NCBI RefSeq assembly: GCF_000413855.1 | Contig: NZ_ATGG01000019.1 | Coordinates: 51,708 to 115,707, forward strand | Source of the DNA: Acinetobacter gyllenbergii CIP 110306 = MTCC 11365 | Lineage (GTDB): Bacteria > Pseudomonadota > Gammaproteobacteria > Pseudomonadales > Moraxellaceae | Length of the DNA: 64,000 bases | Reading direction: 5' to 3' | In this document: positions 36,887-47,340 of the stretch, in pieces | Position numbering within the stretch: the stretch's first letter is position 1 | How the letters are laid out: every line of letters starts with the position of its first letter | Program-made: the position numbers and the translations under genes | The notes under the pieces: model-generated | Told to the model about the DNA's origin: nothing | Database searches by the model: none | The model's input: only the letters and a program-made list of their open reading frames with translations

Positions 36887-39352
36887 TCACGTTTTAAGAT
36901 GTGGATTTTCAAGCGGTAAATCATGCTCTAAATGCGCATCAAAAATATCTGTCAGCATACTGTCATAGCGCTGCGCATTGTAATGTAAAAGGGATTCAGC
37001 CTCTGCTGCCGTAATAAATCCAATTTCAATCGCATTGGCAATATGCGCCTCAAAGGTCAAACCACTAAACTGATCTTTCGACTCTGCTTTTTTAAATTTA
37101 TTCCACAACGGTTGCAGCTTTAATAGACTCTGGAAAGTGGACTCCATTCGCCCCATCACATCGTTGCTATCTGTGCTGTAATAGACATGTTGTTTCAACT
37201 GATCTCGGAACGCATGTTCTTGCATGATCAATTGCGCCACCTCTTGTTTCAACTGATCCGATGGTGCTGCAATTGGGCGTCCAAATGGAAAACAGATCAA
37301 TTTCACCATGCAGGCAGCAAGTTTCATTGGGAAATTAGCATAGAAGCTAAAAAAGGCTTCTTGCACTTGATATAAGGCTTTATTGAGGGCTAATGCTGCA
37401 TGTTTCTGTTCAGCCTCAGTTCTTTGACCTTGTTCATAGTATTTCAAGATTGCCGTGGCAATAAATAAATTCGCATGGATATCGGCCAAACGTCCAGATA
37501 GCATTTCTTTACGTTTTAAATCACCGGCTAAAATCCCAAGTGCCATATCTGCAGTCAAGGCAAAATCGGCGCTGAAACGATTGATCTTACTGTAATACGC
37601 TTTGGAAAAATCATCGGCGTGTTTGGAACCATCATCAGAACCACCGCTAATCGAATATGCAAGCGCTTTGGCTGCACGATTAAAGGTATAAGCCAGATGT
37701 TTAAATAATAATGGCGCAAACGCCTTAAAAGCAGCAGCTTTATCTTCCGATTGCAACAGCTGCAATTCTTCAAACAAATAAGGATGACAACGCATTGAAC
37801 CTTGACCAAAAATCATCAAAGAACGGGTCAGAATATTGGCGCCTTCTACCGTAATTGCCACAGGAATCGATTGATACGTCAGTGCAAGGAAGTTCCTTGG
37901 GCCCAACTGAATTGCGCGCCCTCCCACGACATCCATACCATGATTGACCACTTTGCGCATGGTTTCCGTGGCGTAGTATTTGGCCATCGCAGTCATCACT
38001 GCAGGCGTTCCACCTTGGTTTAAACCACAAGTCACTAAATAACGGAATGACTCCAACATATAGGCATCACTGGCAATATCACTGGTGGCTTCTTGTACGC
38101 CTTCAAAATGTCCCACGGAGATTTTGAATTGTTGACGCACACTGGCAAATGCACCGACCAGTAGATAACTCATTTCCCCTGCCGCGGTTGCTAAAGCAGG
38201 CAACGAAATACCCCGTCCCACACCGAGACATTCCATCAACATACGCCAGCCTTTACCTGCATTTTGCTGTCCGCCAATAATCCAGTCTAGCGGAATAAAG
38301 ACATCGCTGCCCTCAACCGTACCATTCATAAACGGCGCACCCGGATTATGTCGTGGACCAATCTGAATACCTTCATGTTCAGCAGGAATCAAGGCACAGG
38401 TAATGCCATATTCCACTTTATTTTTATCACCAAGCAAACCTTCTGGATCGTATAACTTAAAAGCCAAACCAATCACGGTGGCAATCGGTGCTAACGTAAT
38501 CCAGCGCTTGGAGAAATTCATTTTCAAGCCTAAGACTTCTTGACCTTGATACTGCCCATAACAGACCACACCCGTATCAGGAATTGCACCGGCATCCGAA
38601 CCTGCTTCAGGACTGGTCAAACCAAAACAAGGGACTTCTGTACCATTTGCAAGGCCAGGTAAATAACGTTGTTTTTGCTCTTCTGTACCATAGTGCAGCA
38701 GTAATTCACCCGGCCCAAGCGAATTCGGCACCATACAACTGACGGCAGCAGTTAAGGAGCGAGACGCAATTTTGCTCATAATTCGACTTTGTGCAAACGG
38801 CGTAAATTGCTTACCGCCAAATGATTTTGGAATAATCAAACCAAGAAAGCCATTTTCCTTAATAAATTGCCAAACCTCTGGCGGTAGGTCTTTTTCTTGA
38901 TGATGAATCTGCCATTCATCTAACATGGAACAGAGTTGTTGGACTTCATTGTCTAAAAATGCTTGTTCTTCTGTCGATAAAGTTGGATAAGGATATTGAT
39001 CAAATTTTTCCCAATCAGGCGCCCCCATAAACAGTTCTTTTTCCCACCAACTGGTGCCCGCTTCTAAAGCTTCTCTTTCAGTGATACTCATGCTTGGCAT
39101 CGCATTGGAAAGCAACTTAAATGCAGGTCGGCTAATCAAAGCATCGCGTAGCGGTGTGATTAGAAGAATAATACTGGCGAGAATGATCGGCACACCCAGT
39201 AACAAACTCCATGGTGTGATCAACACACTACACAGAATGGCGGCGACAATTGAAATAAGACAGCCAACTATTCGATTGGCTTCAAAATAAAAAACAGCCC
39301 ATACCACAACTAACTGAATCAATAGGCCAAGCAATATCAATAATACAATCAT
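36887..39352 (-). CDS. fadE: acyl-CoA dehydrogenase FadE (membrane-anchored long form)
   Basis: FadE performs the first oxidation of fatty-acid beta-oxidation, acyl-CoA to trans-2-enoyl-CoA, passing electrons to the respiratory chain. At 821 aa it is of the E. coli FadE type with a C-terminal DUF1974 extension. The N-terminus has two or three membrane segments (residues 1-65). The acyl-CoA dehydrogenase core (about 120-560) shows GLIIPKSFGGKQFTPFAQS, CFGLTSPEAGSDAGAIPDTG and YATETMRKVVNHGMDVVGG. It is a single-gene unit, with no FadR-like gene here. The promoter region is in 39353-39729. No terminator is obvious at its 3' end. Confidence 0.92.
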   Translation of the reverse strand: MIVLLILLGLLIQLVVVWAVFYFEANRIVGCLISIVAAILCSVLITPWSLLLGVPIILASIILLITPLRDALISRPAFKLLSNAMPSMSITEREALEAGTSWWEKELFMGAPDWEKFDQYPYPTLSTEEQAFLDNEVQQLCSMLDEWQIHHQEKDLPPEVWQFIKENGFLGLIIPKSFGGKQFTPFAQSRIMSKIASRSLTAAVSCMVPNSLGPGELLLHYGTEEQKQRYLPGLANGTEVPCFGLTSPEAGSDAGAIPDTGVVCYGQYQGQEVLGLKMNFSKRWITLAPIATVIGLAFKLYDPEGLLGDKNKVEYGITCALIPAEHEGIQIGPRHNPGAPFMNGTVEGSDVFIPLDWIIGGQQNAGKGWRMLMECLGVGRGISLPALATAAGEMSYLLVGAFASVRQQFKISVGHFEGVQEATSDIASDAYMLESFRYLVTCGLNQGGTPAVMTAMAKYYATETMRKVVNHGMDVVGGRAIQLGPRNFLALTYQSIPVAITVEGANILTRSLMIFGQGSMRCHPYLFEELQLLQSEDKAAAFKAFAPLLFKHLAYTFNRAAKALAYSISGGSDDGSKHADDFSKAYYSKINRFSADFALTADMALGILAGDLKRKEMLSGRLADIHANLFIATAILKYYEQGQRTEAEQKHAALALNKALYQVQEAFFSFYANFPMKLAACMVKLICFPFGRPIAAPSDQLKQEVAQLIMQEHAFRDQLKQHVYYSTDSNDVMGRMESTFQSLLKLQPLWNKFKKAESKDQFSGLTFEAHIANAIEIGFITAAEAESLLHYNAQRYDSMLTDIFDAHLEHDLPLENPHLKT

Positions 39353-39729
39353 ATTTGCTCCTTTATCTCAGATTGGGATGAAGATGAAATGAGAAAGATC
39401 TAAATTAATTTATGATTTAAAGTCATTCTTCGACAAACAAAATGGCTATTTTTTATTCTACATATCGAAGTGCTATTTGCTTGATTAACTACTAAAATTT
39501 ACACAAAGGCATTCAGATGACACTGAAAAATGAAAATTGTGATCTGGATAGAATACCGCGCTAACAAACTGGAATCTTTCCCCTCAACGATCCAAAAATA
39601 AAATCATCAATCACTGTTCCTTTTTCAGCCATAGGGCAAAAAAAGCATTCAAACCATCTAGTGATAACAGCGATCCAAGCACTATTCAGATTGAACATGA
39701 AACGCTGTCATTATGGATAGTCGCTTAAT
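39353..39729. other. intergenic region between fadE and the efflux outer-membrane factor
   Basis: The 377-bp region holds the likely fadE promoter. I see no ORF, RNA gene or clear terminator, and no repeat longer than 9 bases. Confidence 0.5.
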
Positions 39730-41133
39730 TTAAGATAAAGATGTCATCCCACCACCCAATGCAGCCACCAACTGTGCCGAGTTTTTAAGATGCAATTGCT
39801 GTAATTCCAATAAACGTTCTTCTGCACTTAAACGCAAATTCTGTGCTGTCGCGACTTCTAAATAACTGACCAATCCAGCTTGATAACGCTGTGTAGCTAC
39901 CCGTTCATTTTCAGTAGATAACTTAAGAAGCTGTTGTTGCTCTATCATCTGTTTTTGAAACAGTGATGCTTGCAATAAACCATCTTCCACTTCTTTCCAA
40001 CCCGTCAAAACTGAATGCTTATAGGCGGCAAGTTTTTCATCATAACTGGCCTGTGCCTGTTGAATATCAGCGCGCCGCTTTCCACCATCAAACACTGTAC
40101 CTAGGACTTTTGCCCCAACTGTCCATGCGGTATTGGGTGATTGCAACAGCGTATGAAACACCTGACTATTGGCACTGCTCTCCAAACTGATGGTCAAGTC
40201 AGGTAACCATGCCGTTTGTGCTAAGCCTAATTGCGCATGCGTCATCGCCAGCTCTCGCTCAGTGCGAATCACATCGGGACGTTGTGCTAAAAGGCGGCTT
40301 GGAATTTGGTTCGGGATCGTTGGTGTGCTAAATCGATAAGGACTTTTGTTTAAATTAAAGGCAGCAACATGCTGTCCAACTAAAACAGCCAAAACATTTT
40401 CTTGCAAATCTCGGCTGCGTTGCAATTCTAACAATTGCACAGCAACTTGTTTCAGTTGGGTTTCAGCCTGAATCACATCCGCACGAGCAATCATGCCTGC
40501 TTGGTATTGCTGCTGTAAAATACGCACAGATCGTTGATAACTTTGCTGGGTCTGATTTAACACATCCAGTTTGGCGTCGAACAAACGAATGCTCCAATAG
40601 GCCTCTGCGGCAAGCAGTTGCTGACTCAGCTGAATAGCAGCTAAATCTGCAGCAGACGCTTGTAGATTAGCCTGTTGACCTTCCACTGCTTTAGCCACTC
40701 GACCCCATAAATCAGGAATCCAGCTGGCAGTTAAATTGGTACTAAATTGACGGCTTGATGCTAGATTTTTTGTCTCGTTATGATGAGCACCTCCTCCTAT
40801 GTTTAAGGTGGGTGCATAATTGGCACGTTGCCCATCTAACAATGCCATGGCATGACGATACTTGGCTTGTGCCTGTTGGATGCTCAGGTTGTCCTGATCC
40901 AATTGTTGTAACAGTTTGGATAAAATCGGATCTTGATATATCTCCCACCATTGCGAAGAACTTGCTTCTACCTGAGAAACATCAATCCATTGCAGCTCAG
41001 CATATTTATACTGTGCTGCACTCGGAATAACGGGCTGCTGATAGGTTGCGGGCTTAAATGTATTCGACTGACATGCCGTAAGTAGCATGGCTGAGACAAT
41101 CCCTATAGAAAATGTAAAAACTGTTTTTTTCAT
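39730..41133 (-). CDS. outer-membrane efflux channel (OprM/NodT-family lipoprotein)
   Basis: This is the outer-membrane factor of a tripartite RND pump. It is a 467-aa TolC/OprM-like protein with a lipoprotein signal (MLLTAC, Cys21) and the usual two repeats of beta-strands and long coiled-coil helices, each with a LAQRPDVIRTERELAMTHAQ-type segment. TAWLPDLTISLESS and AGLVSYLEVATAQN are typical of the family. It is the last gene of a four-gene minus-strand operon, 9 bp after the second RND gene. It closely fits the role of OpmB in MuxABC-OpmB or the outer-membrane partner of MdtABC. Substrates are unknown. Confidence 0.9.
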   Translation of the reverse strand: MKKTVFTFSIGIVSAMLLTACQSNTFKPATYQQPVIPSAAQYKYAELQWIDVSQVEASSSQWWEIYQDPILSKLLQQLDQDNLSIQQAQAKYRHAMALLDGQRANYAPTLNIGGGAHHNETKNLASSRQFSTNLTASWIPDLWGRVAKAVEGQQANLQASAADLAAIQLSQQLLAAEAYWSIRLFDAKLDVLNQTQQSYQRSVRILQQQYQAGMIARADVIQAETQLKQVAVQLLELQRSRDLQENVLAVLVGQHVAAFNLNKSPYRFSTPTIPNQIPSRLLAQRPDVIRTERELAMTHAQLGLAQTAWLPDLTISLESSANSQVFHTLLQSPNTAWTVGAKVLGTVFDGGKRRADIQQAQASYDEKLAAYKHSVLTGWKEVEDGLLQASLFQKQMIEQQQLLKLSTENERVATQRYQAGLVSYLEVATAQNLRLSAEERLLELQQLHLKNSAQLVAALGGGMTSLS

Positions 41134-41142
41134 AGCGATTTC

Positions 41143-44100
41143 CTATTTACTCCAACGCAAGATGTTCAATCGCAGTTTGAAGCGATTCAGGAATTGAGCG
41201 AATTTTTCAAATATGAGATACATCACAGGGGTGGTATAGAGGGTTAATAACTGCCCTAGTGCCAATCCACCGACAATGGCAATCCCCAAAGGCTGACGCA
41301 TTTCCGAGCCTTCTCCCCAACCCTGTGCTAAAGGAATGGCACCTAATAAAGCAGCAGTATTGGTCATTAAAATCGGTCTAAAACGCAATGTTGCCGCAGC
41401 GATAATGCTGTCTAAATCACTGTGACCTTGACGCCGTTGCTGCAAAGTAAAATCAATCAGCAAGATCGCATTTTTCACCACAATCCCGATGAGCAAAAAA
41501 ATGCCTAACAAGGCTATCAGGCTAAACGGAATCTGAAATAGCCATAAACTGAGCAAAGCACCCAAAGCCGCTGTCGGAATGGTCGATAAAATGGTAAAAG
41601 GATGCACAATACTTTCATACGTGATCCCCAAGACAATAAAAATCAGCACGATCACCGCCGCGATCAAAGCAGGTGTGCTTATCCCAGCCTGTAGACTTTC
41701 AGCTTCGACATCACGATCGGTCATGACAAAGATTTCTTTGGGCAGCATAATCTCAGGCAAAACCTTGCGAATTGCAGCATCGGCCTGTTCATAGCTATAG
41801 CCTTTCTTCACCACATAACCCACACCCATCGCTGCATATTGATTACGGCGATAGACCCGATCATTGCTAATGCCATAGGTCCACGTGGCAAAATTGCTTA
41901 AAGGCACATAGGCCCCTTGTTGATTCGGTACTTTGATATCCGCCAAGGCTTCAGGATGTTCAGTAAAACGTTGGTCTACTTCCATCACCACATAAAACTG
42001 GTCATTACGGTCATAAATCGTAGAAATCTGCCGTTGTGAAAAGGAGTTATTTAAAACGCTGGAAATATTTTCAATATCAATGCCCAATCGTTTTGCGGCT
42101 TCACGGTCAATATCTAAAGTGACGTGTTGAGCGCCTTCATCTCCTTGTGTTTCGACCTCTTCAAACTCAGGCAATTTGCGCATGGCCTCGGCTACTTTAG
42201 GTGCCCATTCACGTAATAAGCTCACATTGTCAGATTGCAATAACAATAAATATTCTTGAGCATTGCCACTGGAAAAAGGATCGTCCAATTCCAAATCTTG
42301 TTCGACATCCGCAGAGAACACTGCCCCTGCTTGCCAAGGTGCATTTTTCTTTAAACGCTCGACTACTTGTTTAGAGGTTAATCCGTCGCGTTCAGCTTTT
42401 GGCTTGAGACTGACCATCAAAAATGAGTTGGTCATCCCACCACCGCCACCGGAAGTACCGACTACATCTTGTACTGCAGGATCTTTGAGTAAGGCTTGGT
42501 TAAATGCAGCAATCTTTGGTTGCATGATTTGAAAAGAAAAACCATCATCACCACGAATAAAAGCGCCGACTCGCCCCGTGTCTTGTTCAGGTAATACCCG
42601 TTTTGGTAATAAATTATAGAGATAAACCGAAGCAATGATTGCGGCCAGCCACAACACCACAATCAGATAAGCATGTTTCAGCACCCAATGCAGAGAGCGA
42701 ATATAAGATTGGGTCAATCCCTGAATCAGATCATGGCTATAACGATACAGTCGTGGAGGGTGATTAAGAGATAGAGGTTTTAAACAGCGTGCTGATAAGC
42801 TGGGGGTTAAAATCAAGGAAACAAAGACCGATAGTAGCACCACAAAAACCAGCGTGAGCGAAAACTCTCTGAATAAGCGTTCTATCACACCGCCCATAAA
42901 CAAGACCGAGAGGAAAATCACCATCAATGCCAGATTCATGGCAATCAAGGTAAAGCCAACTTCTTGAATGCCTTTTACCGCCGCTTGTGCAGGAGAATCA
43001 CCTTGCTCAATATAGCGTTCAATATTTTCGAGTACCACAATGGCATCATCCACCACCAAACCAATCGCCACGATGATCGCCATAATCGACAGATTATTCA
43101 GCGAAAAACCAGCCAAATAAATCAGACTACAAACCCCAATTAAAGTGACCAGTAATGCCATTGTGGGAATCACTGCACTTTGCAATCGCCCTAACATCAG
43201 TACAACAACGATCACGACCAACAGCATGGATAGAAACAAGGTATCTCTTGCCTCTTCAAGACTGTTACGGACGATATTTGAACCATCCATTACCACCGTT
43301 AACTGCGCATCGCGTGGCATCAATTCACGTAAAGCAGGCAATTTGGCTTTGATCAGATCAATCGTCGCCACGGTATTGGCATTGGGCTGTCGGCTAATTT
43401 TTAATATCACCGCAGGCTGTCCATTGTGAAAACCACTGACATAGCGGTTTTCAACCGAATCACGCACTTCGGCAATATCTTTTAAGCGAATCACCCCTTG
43501 ATCTGTGTGTCGGATGATCAGGTCGGCAAAATCTTGGGCGGTCTTTAATTCTGTAGAAAGCGCCACTTGCCAACGTAATTGCTGTTGTTCCACCACACCC
43601 AATGCCTGTACCACATTACTTTTCGCGACCACCTGCCGAACTTGCTCTAGTGACATCCCCGTTGAAACCAAAGCACTTGGATTGATGGTGATACGTACAG
43701 CTGGCATAGAAGCCCCATCAATCGACACTTCACCGACTCCACTGATCTGGGCCAAATTGGGTTGTAATTGATTGGATGCAATTTCGTATAGTTTTGCAGC
43801 AGAAAGCTGTTTAGAGCTCAGTGCCAAATAGAAAATTGGACTTTGGCTTGGGTTGATTTTAAAATATTCGGGTGGGCTCGGCATCCCTGCGGGTAACTGC
43901 GACATCGCCGCATTGATGGCAGCCTGAACCTCACGTGCCGCTTCATTGATATCGGTATTTAAATCAAAGTGCAAAACCACCTGCGTCGAACTTTGATTAC
44001 TGGATGAGTTAATCGCTTTAACCCCAGACACCCCCATCATGGCGCGTTCTAAAGGTGTTGCCACCGTTGCAGACATACTTTCTGGACTGGCACCGGGTAG

Positions 44101-44250
44101 ATTGGCACGCACCACAATGGTCGGAATATCCGCTTGTGGTAATGCAGCAACAGGCAAACGTAAATAAGCCAATATACCGAGTAGAACAATTGCAATCCCC
44201 AATAGCACACTGGCAACAGGTCGTTGCACAAACACCGACAGCAGCGTCAT
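41143..44250 (-). CDS. RND efflux transporter, second pump subunit (MdtC/MuxC-like)
   Basis: This is an inner-membrane RND proton-drug antiporter of 1035 aa with 12 helices. The N-terminal FVQRPVASVLLGIAIVLLG, GLVVDDAIVVLENIERY in TM4 (Asp-Asp relay) and later HPFTILSTIPTAALGALL are RND signatures. It belongs to the HAE1 subgroup pairing with a second RND gene, as in MdtB/MdtC and MuxB/MuxC. Its ATG overlaps the stop of the upstream RND gene by four bases (ATGA), which supports a heteromeric trimer. It is followed by the outer-membrane factor. Confidence 0.9.
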   Translation of the reverse strand: MTLLSVFVQRPVASVLLGIAIVLLGILAYLRLPVAALPQADIPTIVVRANLPGASPESMSATVATPLERAMMGVSGVKAINSSSNQSSTQVVLHFDLNTDINEAAREVQAAINAAMSQLPAGMPSPPEYFKINPSQSPIFYLALSSKQLSAAKLYEIASNQLQPNLAQISGVGEVSIDGASMPAVRITINPSALVSTGMSLEQVRQVVAKSNVVQALGVVEQQQLRWQVALSTELKTAQDFADLIIRHTDQGVIRLKDIAEVRDSVENRYVSGFHNGQPAVILKISRQPNANTVATIDLIKAKLPALRELMPRDAQLTVVMDGSNIVRNSLEEARDTLFLSMLLVVIVVVLMLGRLQSAVIPTMALLVTLIGVCSLIYLAGFSLNNLSIMAIIVAIGLVVDDAIVVLENIERYIEQGDSPAQAAVKGIQEVGFTLIAMNLALMVIFLSVLFMGGVIERLFREFSLTLVFVVLLSVFVSLILTPSLSARCLKPLSLNHPPRLYRYSHDLIQGLTQSYIRSLHWVLKHAYLIVVLWLAAIIASVYLYNLLPKRVLPEQDTGRVGAFIRGDDGFSFQIMQPKIAAFNQALLKDPAVQDVVGTSGGGGGMTNSFLMVSLKPKAERDGLTSKQVVERLKKNAPWQAGAVFSADVEQDLELDDPFSSGNAQEYLLLLQSDNVSLLREWAPKVAEAMRKLPEFEEVETQGDEGAQHVTLDIDREAAKRLGIDIENISSVLNNSFSQRQISTIYDRNDQFYVVMEVDQRFTEHPEALADIKVPNQQGAYVPLSNFATWTYGISNDRVYRRNQYAAMGVGYVVKKGYSYEQADAAIRKVLPEIMLPKEIFVMTDRDVEAESLQAGISTPALIAAVIVLIFIVLGITYESIVHPFTILSTIPTAALGALLSLWLFQIPFSLIALLGIFLLIGIVVKNAILLIDFTLQQRRQGHSDLDSIIAAATLRFRPILMTNTAALLGAIPLAQGWGEGSEMRQPLGIAIVGGLALGQLLTLYTTPVMYLIFEKFAQFLNRFKLRLNILRWSK

Positions 44251-47200
44251 TGCGAGGCTCCTGTCTGCTCTGAAAACTGACTTGCATCAGTTCGGGTTGC
44301 TTGCAGACGATCAAAAAACAGATACACCACAGGTGTGGTAAACAAGGTCAGCACCTGACTCACCAATAGACCACCCACCATCACTAAGCCTAATGGTTGA
44401 CGAAGTTCAGCCCCTGAACCTGAAGCCAGCATCAGCGGAATTGCTCCGACCACTGCGGCCAGTGTGGTCATCAGAATCGGGCGGAAACGTAATAAAGCAG
44501 CCTGATAAATGGCTTGCTCAGCCGACAAGCCCTGATGACGTTGCGCTGCAAGCGCAAAATCGACCATCATGATGCCGTTTTTCTTGACCAAGCCAATCAA
44601 TAAAATAATCCCGATCAGCGCAATCATGTCCAATGGCCTCCCCACCATAAACAAGGCCAATAAAGCCCCAATTGCAGCAGAAGGTAAGGTTGAAAGAATA
44701 GTAACTGGATGAATAAAACTCTCGTACAGCATGCCCAGCACAATATACATGGTCACAATCGCAGCAATCACCAACCAAAAGGTATGTTGCTGTGAATTTT
44801 CAAAAGCGGCGGCTGCGCCTTGCAGTTGAACCTGTAGCTCTGGCGGTAGCTCGAGGCTTTGCTTCACTTGCTCAATCGCAGCAATCGCTTCGCCTAAAGA
44901 CACATCCTTGGCTAAATTAAAGGAAATGCCAACCGCAGGAAATTGTGACTGCTGCTGTAAAAGAATCGGTGCATGTTTTTCGACAATGGTGGCGACAGAG
45001 CTTAATAAAATCGGCTGTCCCTGATTATTATGAATATAGGTTTGCTGTAAAGCATCAATGCCTTGGGTCAGTTGAGGATCTAACTCTAAAACAATGCGGT
45101 ATTGATTGGATTGCGTGTATAAAGTTGCAATTTGCCGCTGCGCAAATAGATTTTGCAGCGCCAAACTAATGTCTTCTAGGGTCAACCCTAAACGTGCAGC
45201 CGCATCACGATTAACCTCAATATAGGCTTGTAAACCCTGCCCTGCATCTTCACTGCTCACTGCCGCAAATGCAGGCTGCTGGCGCAAGGCCTGAACCAAT
45301 TTGGGTGTCCACTCTTCAACCACTTGATTTTTCGGTGCTGTCACACTGAGTTGATATTGGGTGCGGCTAATTTTGTCTTCAATACTGAGTTCTTGTACGG
45401 GTTGCATCCAACCTTTAATCCCATGTACCTGTGCAAAGTTTTCACTCAGCCGCGCCATCACATCCGTTGCGGGTTCACGTTCAGCATGCGGTTTTAAATT
45501 GACCAGAATACGTCCATTGCTTAACTTGGGATTATTGGCATCCACACCAATAAAAGAAGACAGGCTGGCAACCGCTGGATCTTTTGCAATCACTGCTGCC
45601 AAAGCTTGTTGGCGTTCGCTCATGGCCTGAAATGAAATCTGGTCAGGGGCTTCAGTGACCACTTGAATGACACCATTATCCTGTACAGGGAAAAAGCCTT
45701 TCGGAATCGACCAATATAGCAGTCCTGCCAGCAGCACTGTTGCCAACATTACCATCAAGGTCAGTACTTGGTGCCGAAGTACCCATTGCAACAACTTGGC
45801 ATAATGCTGAATGACTCGATCCAGACGCCATCGACTCGGTTGCTGTGCATGCTTCGGTGCATCTTTGAGTAAATAGGCACACATCATTGGGGTTAAGGTC
45901 AGAGACACTAGCAAAGACAGTGCAATCGCGGCTGCCAGTGTCACGGCAAACTCATGGAACAGCCGCCCAACGACATCGCCCATAAAGAGCAAAGGAATCA
46001 AAACAGCAATCAGAGAAATCGTCAAAGAAATTAAGGTAAAGCCAATTTCTTTGGATCCTTTCAGTGCTGCCTGCAACATGCTTTCACCTGACTCGCGGTG
46101 TCGTGCAATATTTTCAAGCATCACAATGGCATCATCCACCACAAAGCCTGTGGCAATGGTTAATGCCATTAAAGTTAGGTTATTGACCGAGAAACCAAGG
46201 AAATACATCAGTACAAACGTACCAATAATCGACAGCGGTACAGCAATACTTGGAATCAGGGTCGCAGCAAAATTACGTAGAAACAGAAAGGTGACCAACA
46301 CCACCAGACACACGGCGAAAACCAGTTCTTTTTGTACATCTTTAATCGAACTCCGAATACTTTCGGTTCGATCAGTGAGTACGCGAATGTGAACATTTTC
46401 AGGTAGATTTTGTTGTAATTCAGGTAGGATTTTTTTGATCTGATCGGCCACTTCAATCACATTGGCATTGGGTTGTCGCTGAATATTCACTAAAATGGCC
46501 GATTGGCTATCTGCCCAAGCTGCCATATAACGATCTTCACTGCCCTCAAGCACTTGTGCGACATCTTTTAGACGAATCGGTGCGCCATTATTCCAACGTA
46601 AAATCAGGTTTTCATAATCCGCAATCGAACGCATCTGATCATTGGCATCCAACATGGTCGAGCGAAAAGGCCCATCAAAACTCCCTTTCGGTTGATTGGC
46701 ATTGGCAGCAGCAATCGCCGCACGCACATCTTCAGCACTGAGCTTAAATGCTGCAAGCGCAGTTGGATTCATCTGCACCCGGATCGCAGGACGTTGCCCC
46801 CCTGCCAGACTGACCATCCCCACGCCTGAAAGCTGCGACAGTTTTTGCGCCACTCGGGTATCAACCATGTCGTAGACCGTGGTCAATGGCAAACTGTCAG
46901 AACTGATCGCAAGGGTAATCACAGGCACATCGGCAGGATTCACTTTGCGATAAATCGGTGGCGTCGGTAAATCATTGGGCAATTTACTGCTTGCAGTACT
47001 CAAGGCCGATTGTACTTCTTGCTCGACAATGCCCAGTTCAGCAGACAACTCAAATTGCAGGGTGATCACCGAAGCACCAACCGAGCTATTTGAAGACATT
47101 TGCTTCAAGCCTGCAATCTTGCCCATCTCCCTTTCCAAAGGTGAGCTGATGGTTCGTTGCACCGTATCTGGATTTGCACCTGGCTGAAAGGTGTAAATCT

Positions 47201-47336
47201 GAATAATCGGATAATCGACTTGTGGCAATGCCGACACAGGTAACATGCGCCAAACCAGTAGACCACTGAAAAATAGCGCCAACATCAATAACGTGGTGGC
47301 GACGGGTCGTAAAATAAAAAATCTGGAAATATTCAT
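44247..47336 (-). CDS. RND efflux transporter, first pump subunit (MdtB/MuxB-like)
   Basis: This is the first of two paired RND pumps, 1029 aa from the chosen start. ISRFFILRPVATTLLMLALF begins TM1, TGFVVDDAIVMLENIARH carries the Asp-Asp proton relay in TM4, and HPVTILSTLPSAAIGALL precedes the later helices. The open frame continues upstream to 47426, inside the membrane-fusion gene. The ATG at 47336 was chosen because it follows the stop of that gene by 4 bases (TAAGCGCATG) and begins with the family-like NISRFFILRP. It is operonic with the fusion protein, the second RND gene and the outer-membrane factor. Confidence 0.9.
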   Translation of the reverse strand: MNISRFFILRPVATTLLMLALFFSGLLVWRMLPVSALPQVDYPIIQIYTFQPGANPDTVQRTISSPLEREMGKIAGLKQMSSNSSVGASVITLQFELSAELGIVEQEVQSALSTASSKLPNDLPTPPIYRKVNPADVPVITLAISSDSLPLTTVYDMVDTRVAQKLSQLSGVGMVSLAGGQRPAIRVQMNPTALAAFKLSAEDVRAAIAAANANQPKGSFDGPFRSTMLDANDQMRSIADYENLILRWNNGAPIRLKDVAQVLEGSEDRYMAAWADSQSAILVNIQRQPNANVIEVADQIKKILPELQQNLPENVHIRVLTDRTESIRSSIKDVQKELVFAVCLVVLVTFLFLRNFAATLIPSIAVPLSIIGTFVLMYFLGFSVNNLTLMALTIATGFVVDDAIVMLENIARHRESGESMLQAALKGSKEIGFTLISLTISLIAVLIPLLFMGDVVGRLFHEFAVTLAAAIALSLLVSLTLTPMMCAYLLKDAPKHAQQPSRWRLDRVIQHYAKLLQWVLRHQVLTLMVMLATVLLAGLLYWSIPKGFFPVQDNGVIQVVTEAPDQISFQAMSERQQALAAVIAKDPAVASLSSFIGVDANNPKLSNGRILVNLKPHAEREPATDVMARLSENFAQVHGIKGWMQPVQELSIEDKISRTQYQLSVTAPKNQVVEEWTPKLVQALRQQPAFAAVSSEDAGQGLQAYIEVNRDAAARLGLTLEDISLALQNLFAQRQIATLYTQSNQYRIVLELDPQLTQGIDALQQTYIHNNQGQPILLSSVATIVEKHAPILLQQQSQFPAVGISFNLAKDVSLGEAIAAIEQVKQSLELPPELQVQLQGAAAAFENSQQHTFWLVIAAIVTMYIVLGMLYESFIHPVTILSTLPSAAIGALLALFMVGRPLDMIALIGIILLIGLVKKNGIMMVDFALAAQRHQGLSAEQAIYQAALLRFRPILMTTLAAVVGAIPLMLASGSGAELRQPLGLVMVGGLLVSQVLTLFTTPVVYLFFDRLQATRTDASQFSEQTGASQ

Positions 47337-47340
47337 GCGC

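Noticed and set aside
41143..47336. Recent tandem duplication of one RND pump
   Set aside because: The two proteins differ along their whole length and match the known paired MdtB/MdtC arrangement. It is an old paralogy.
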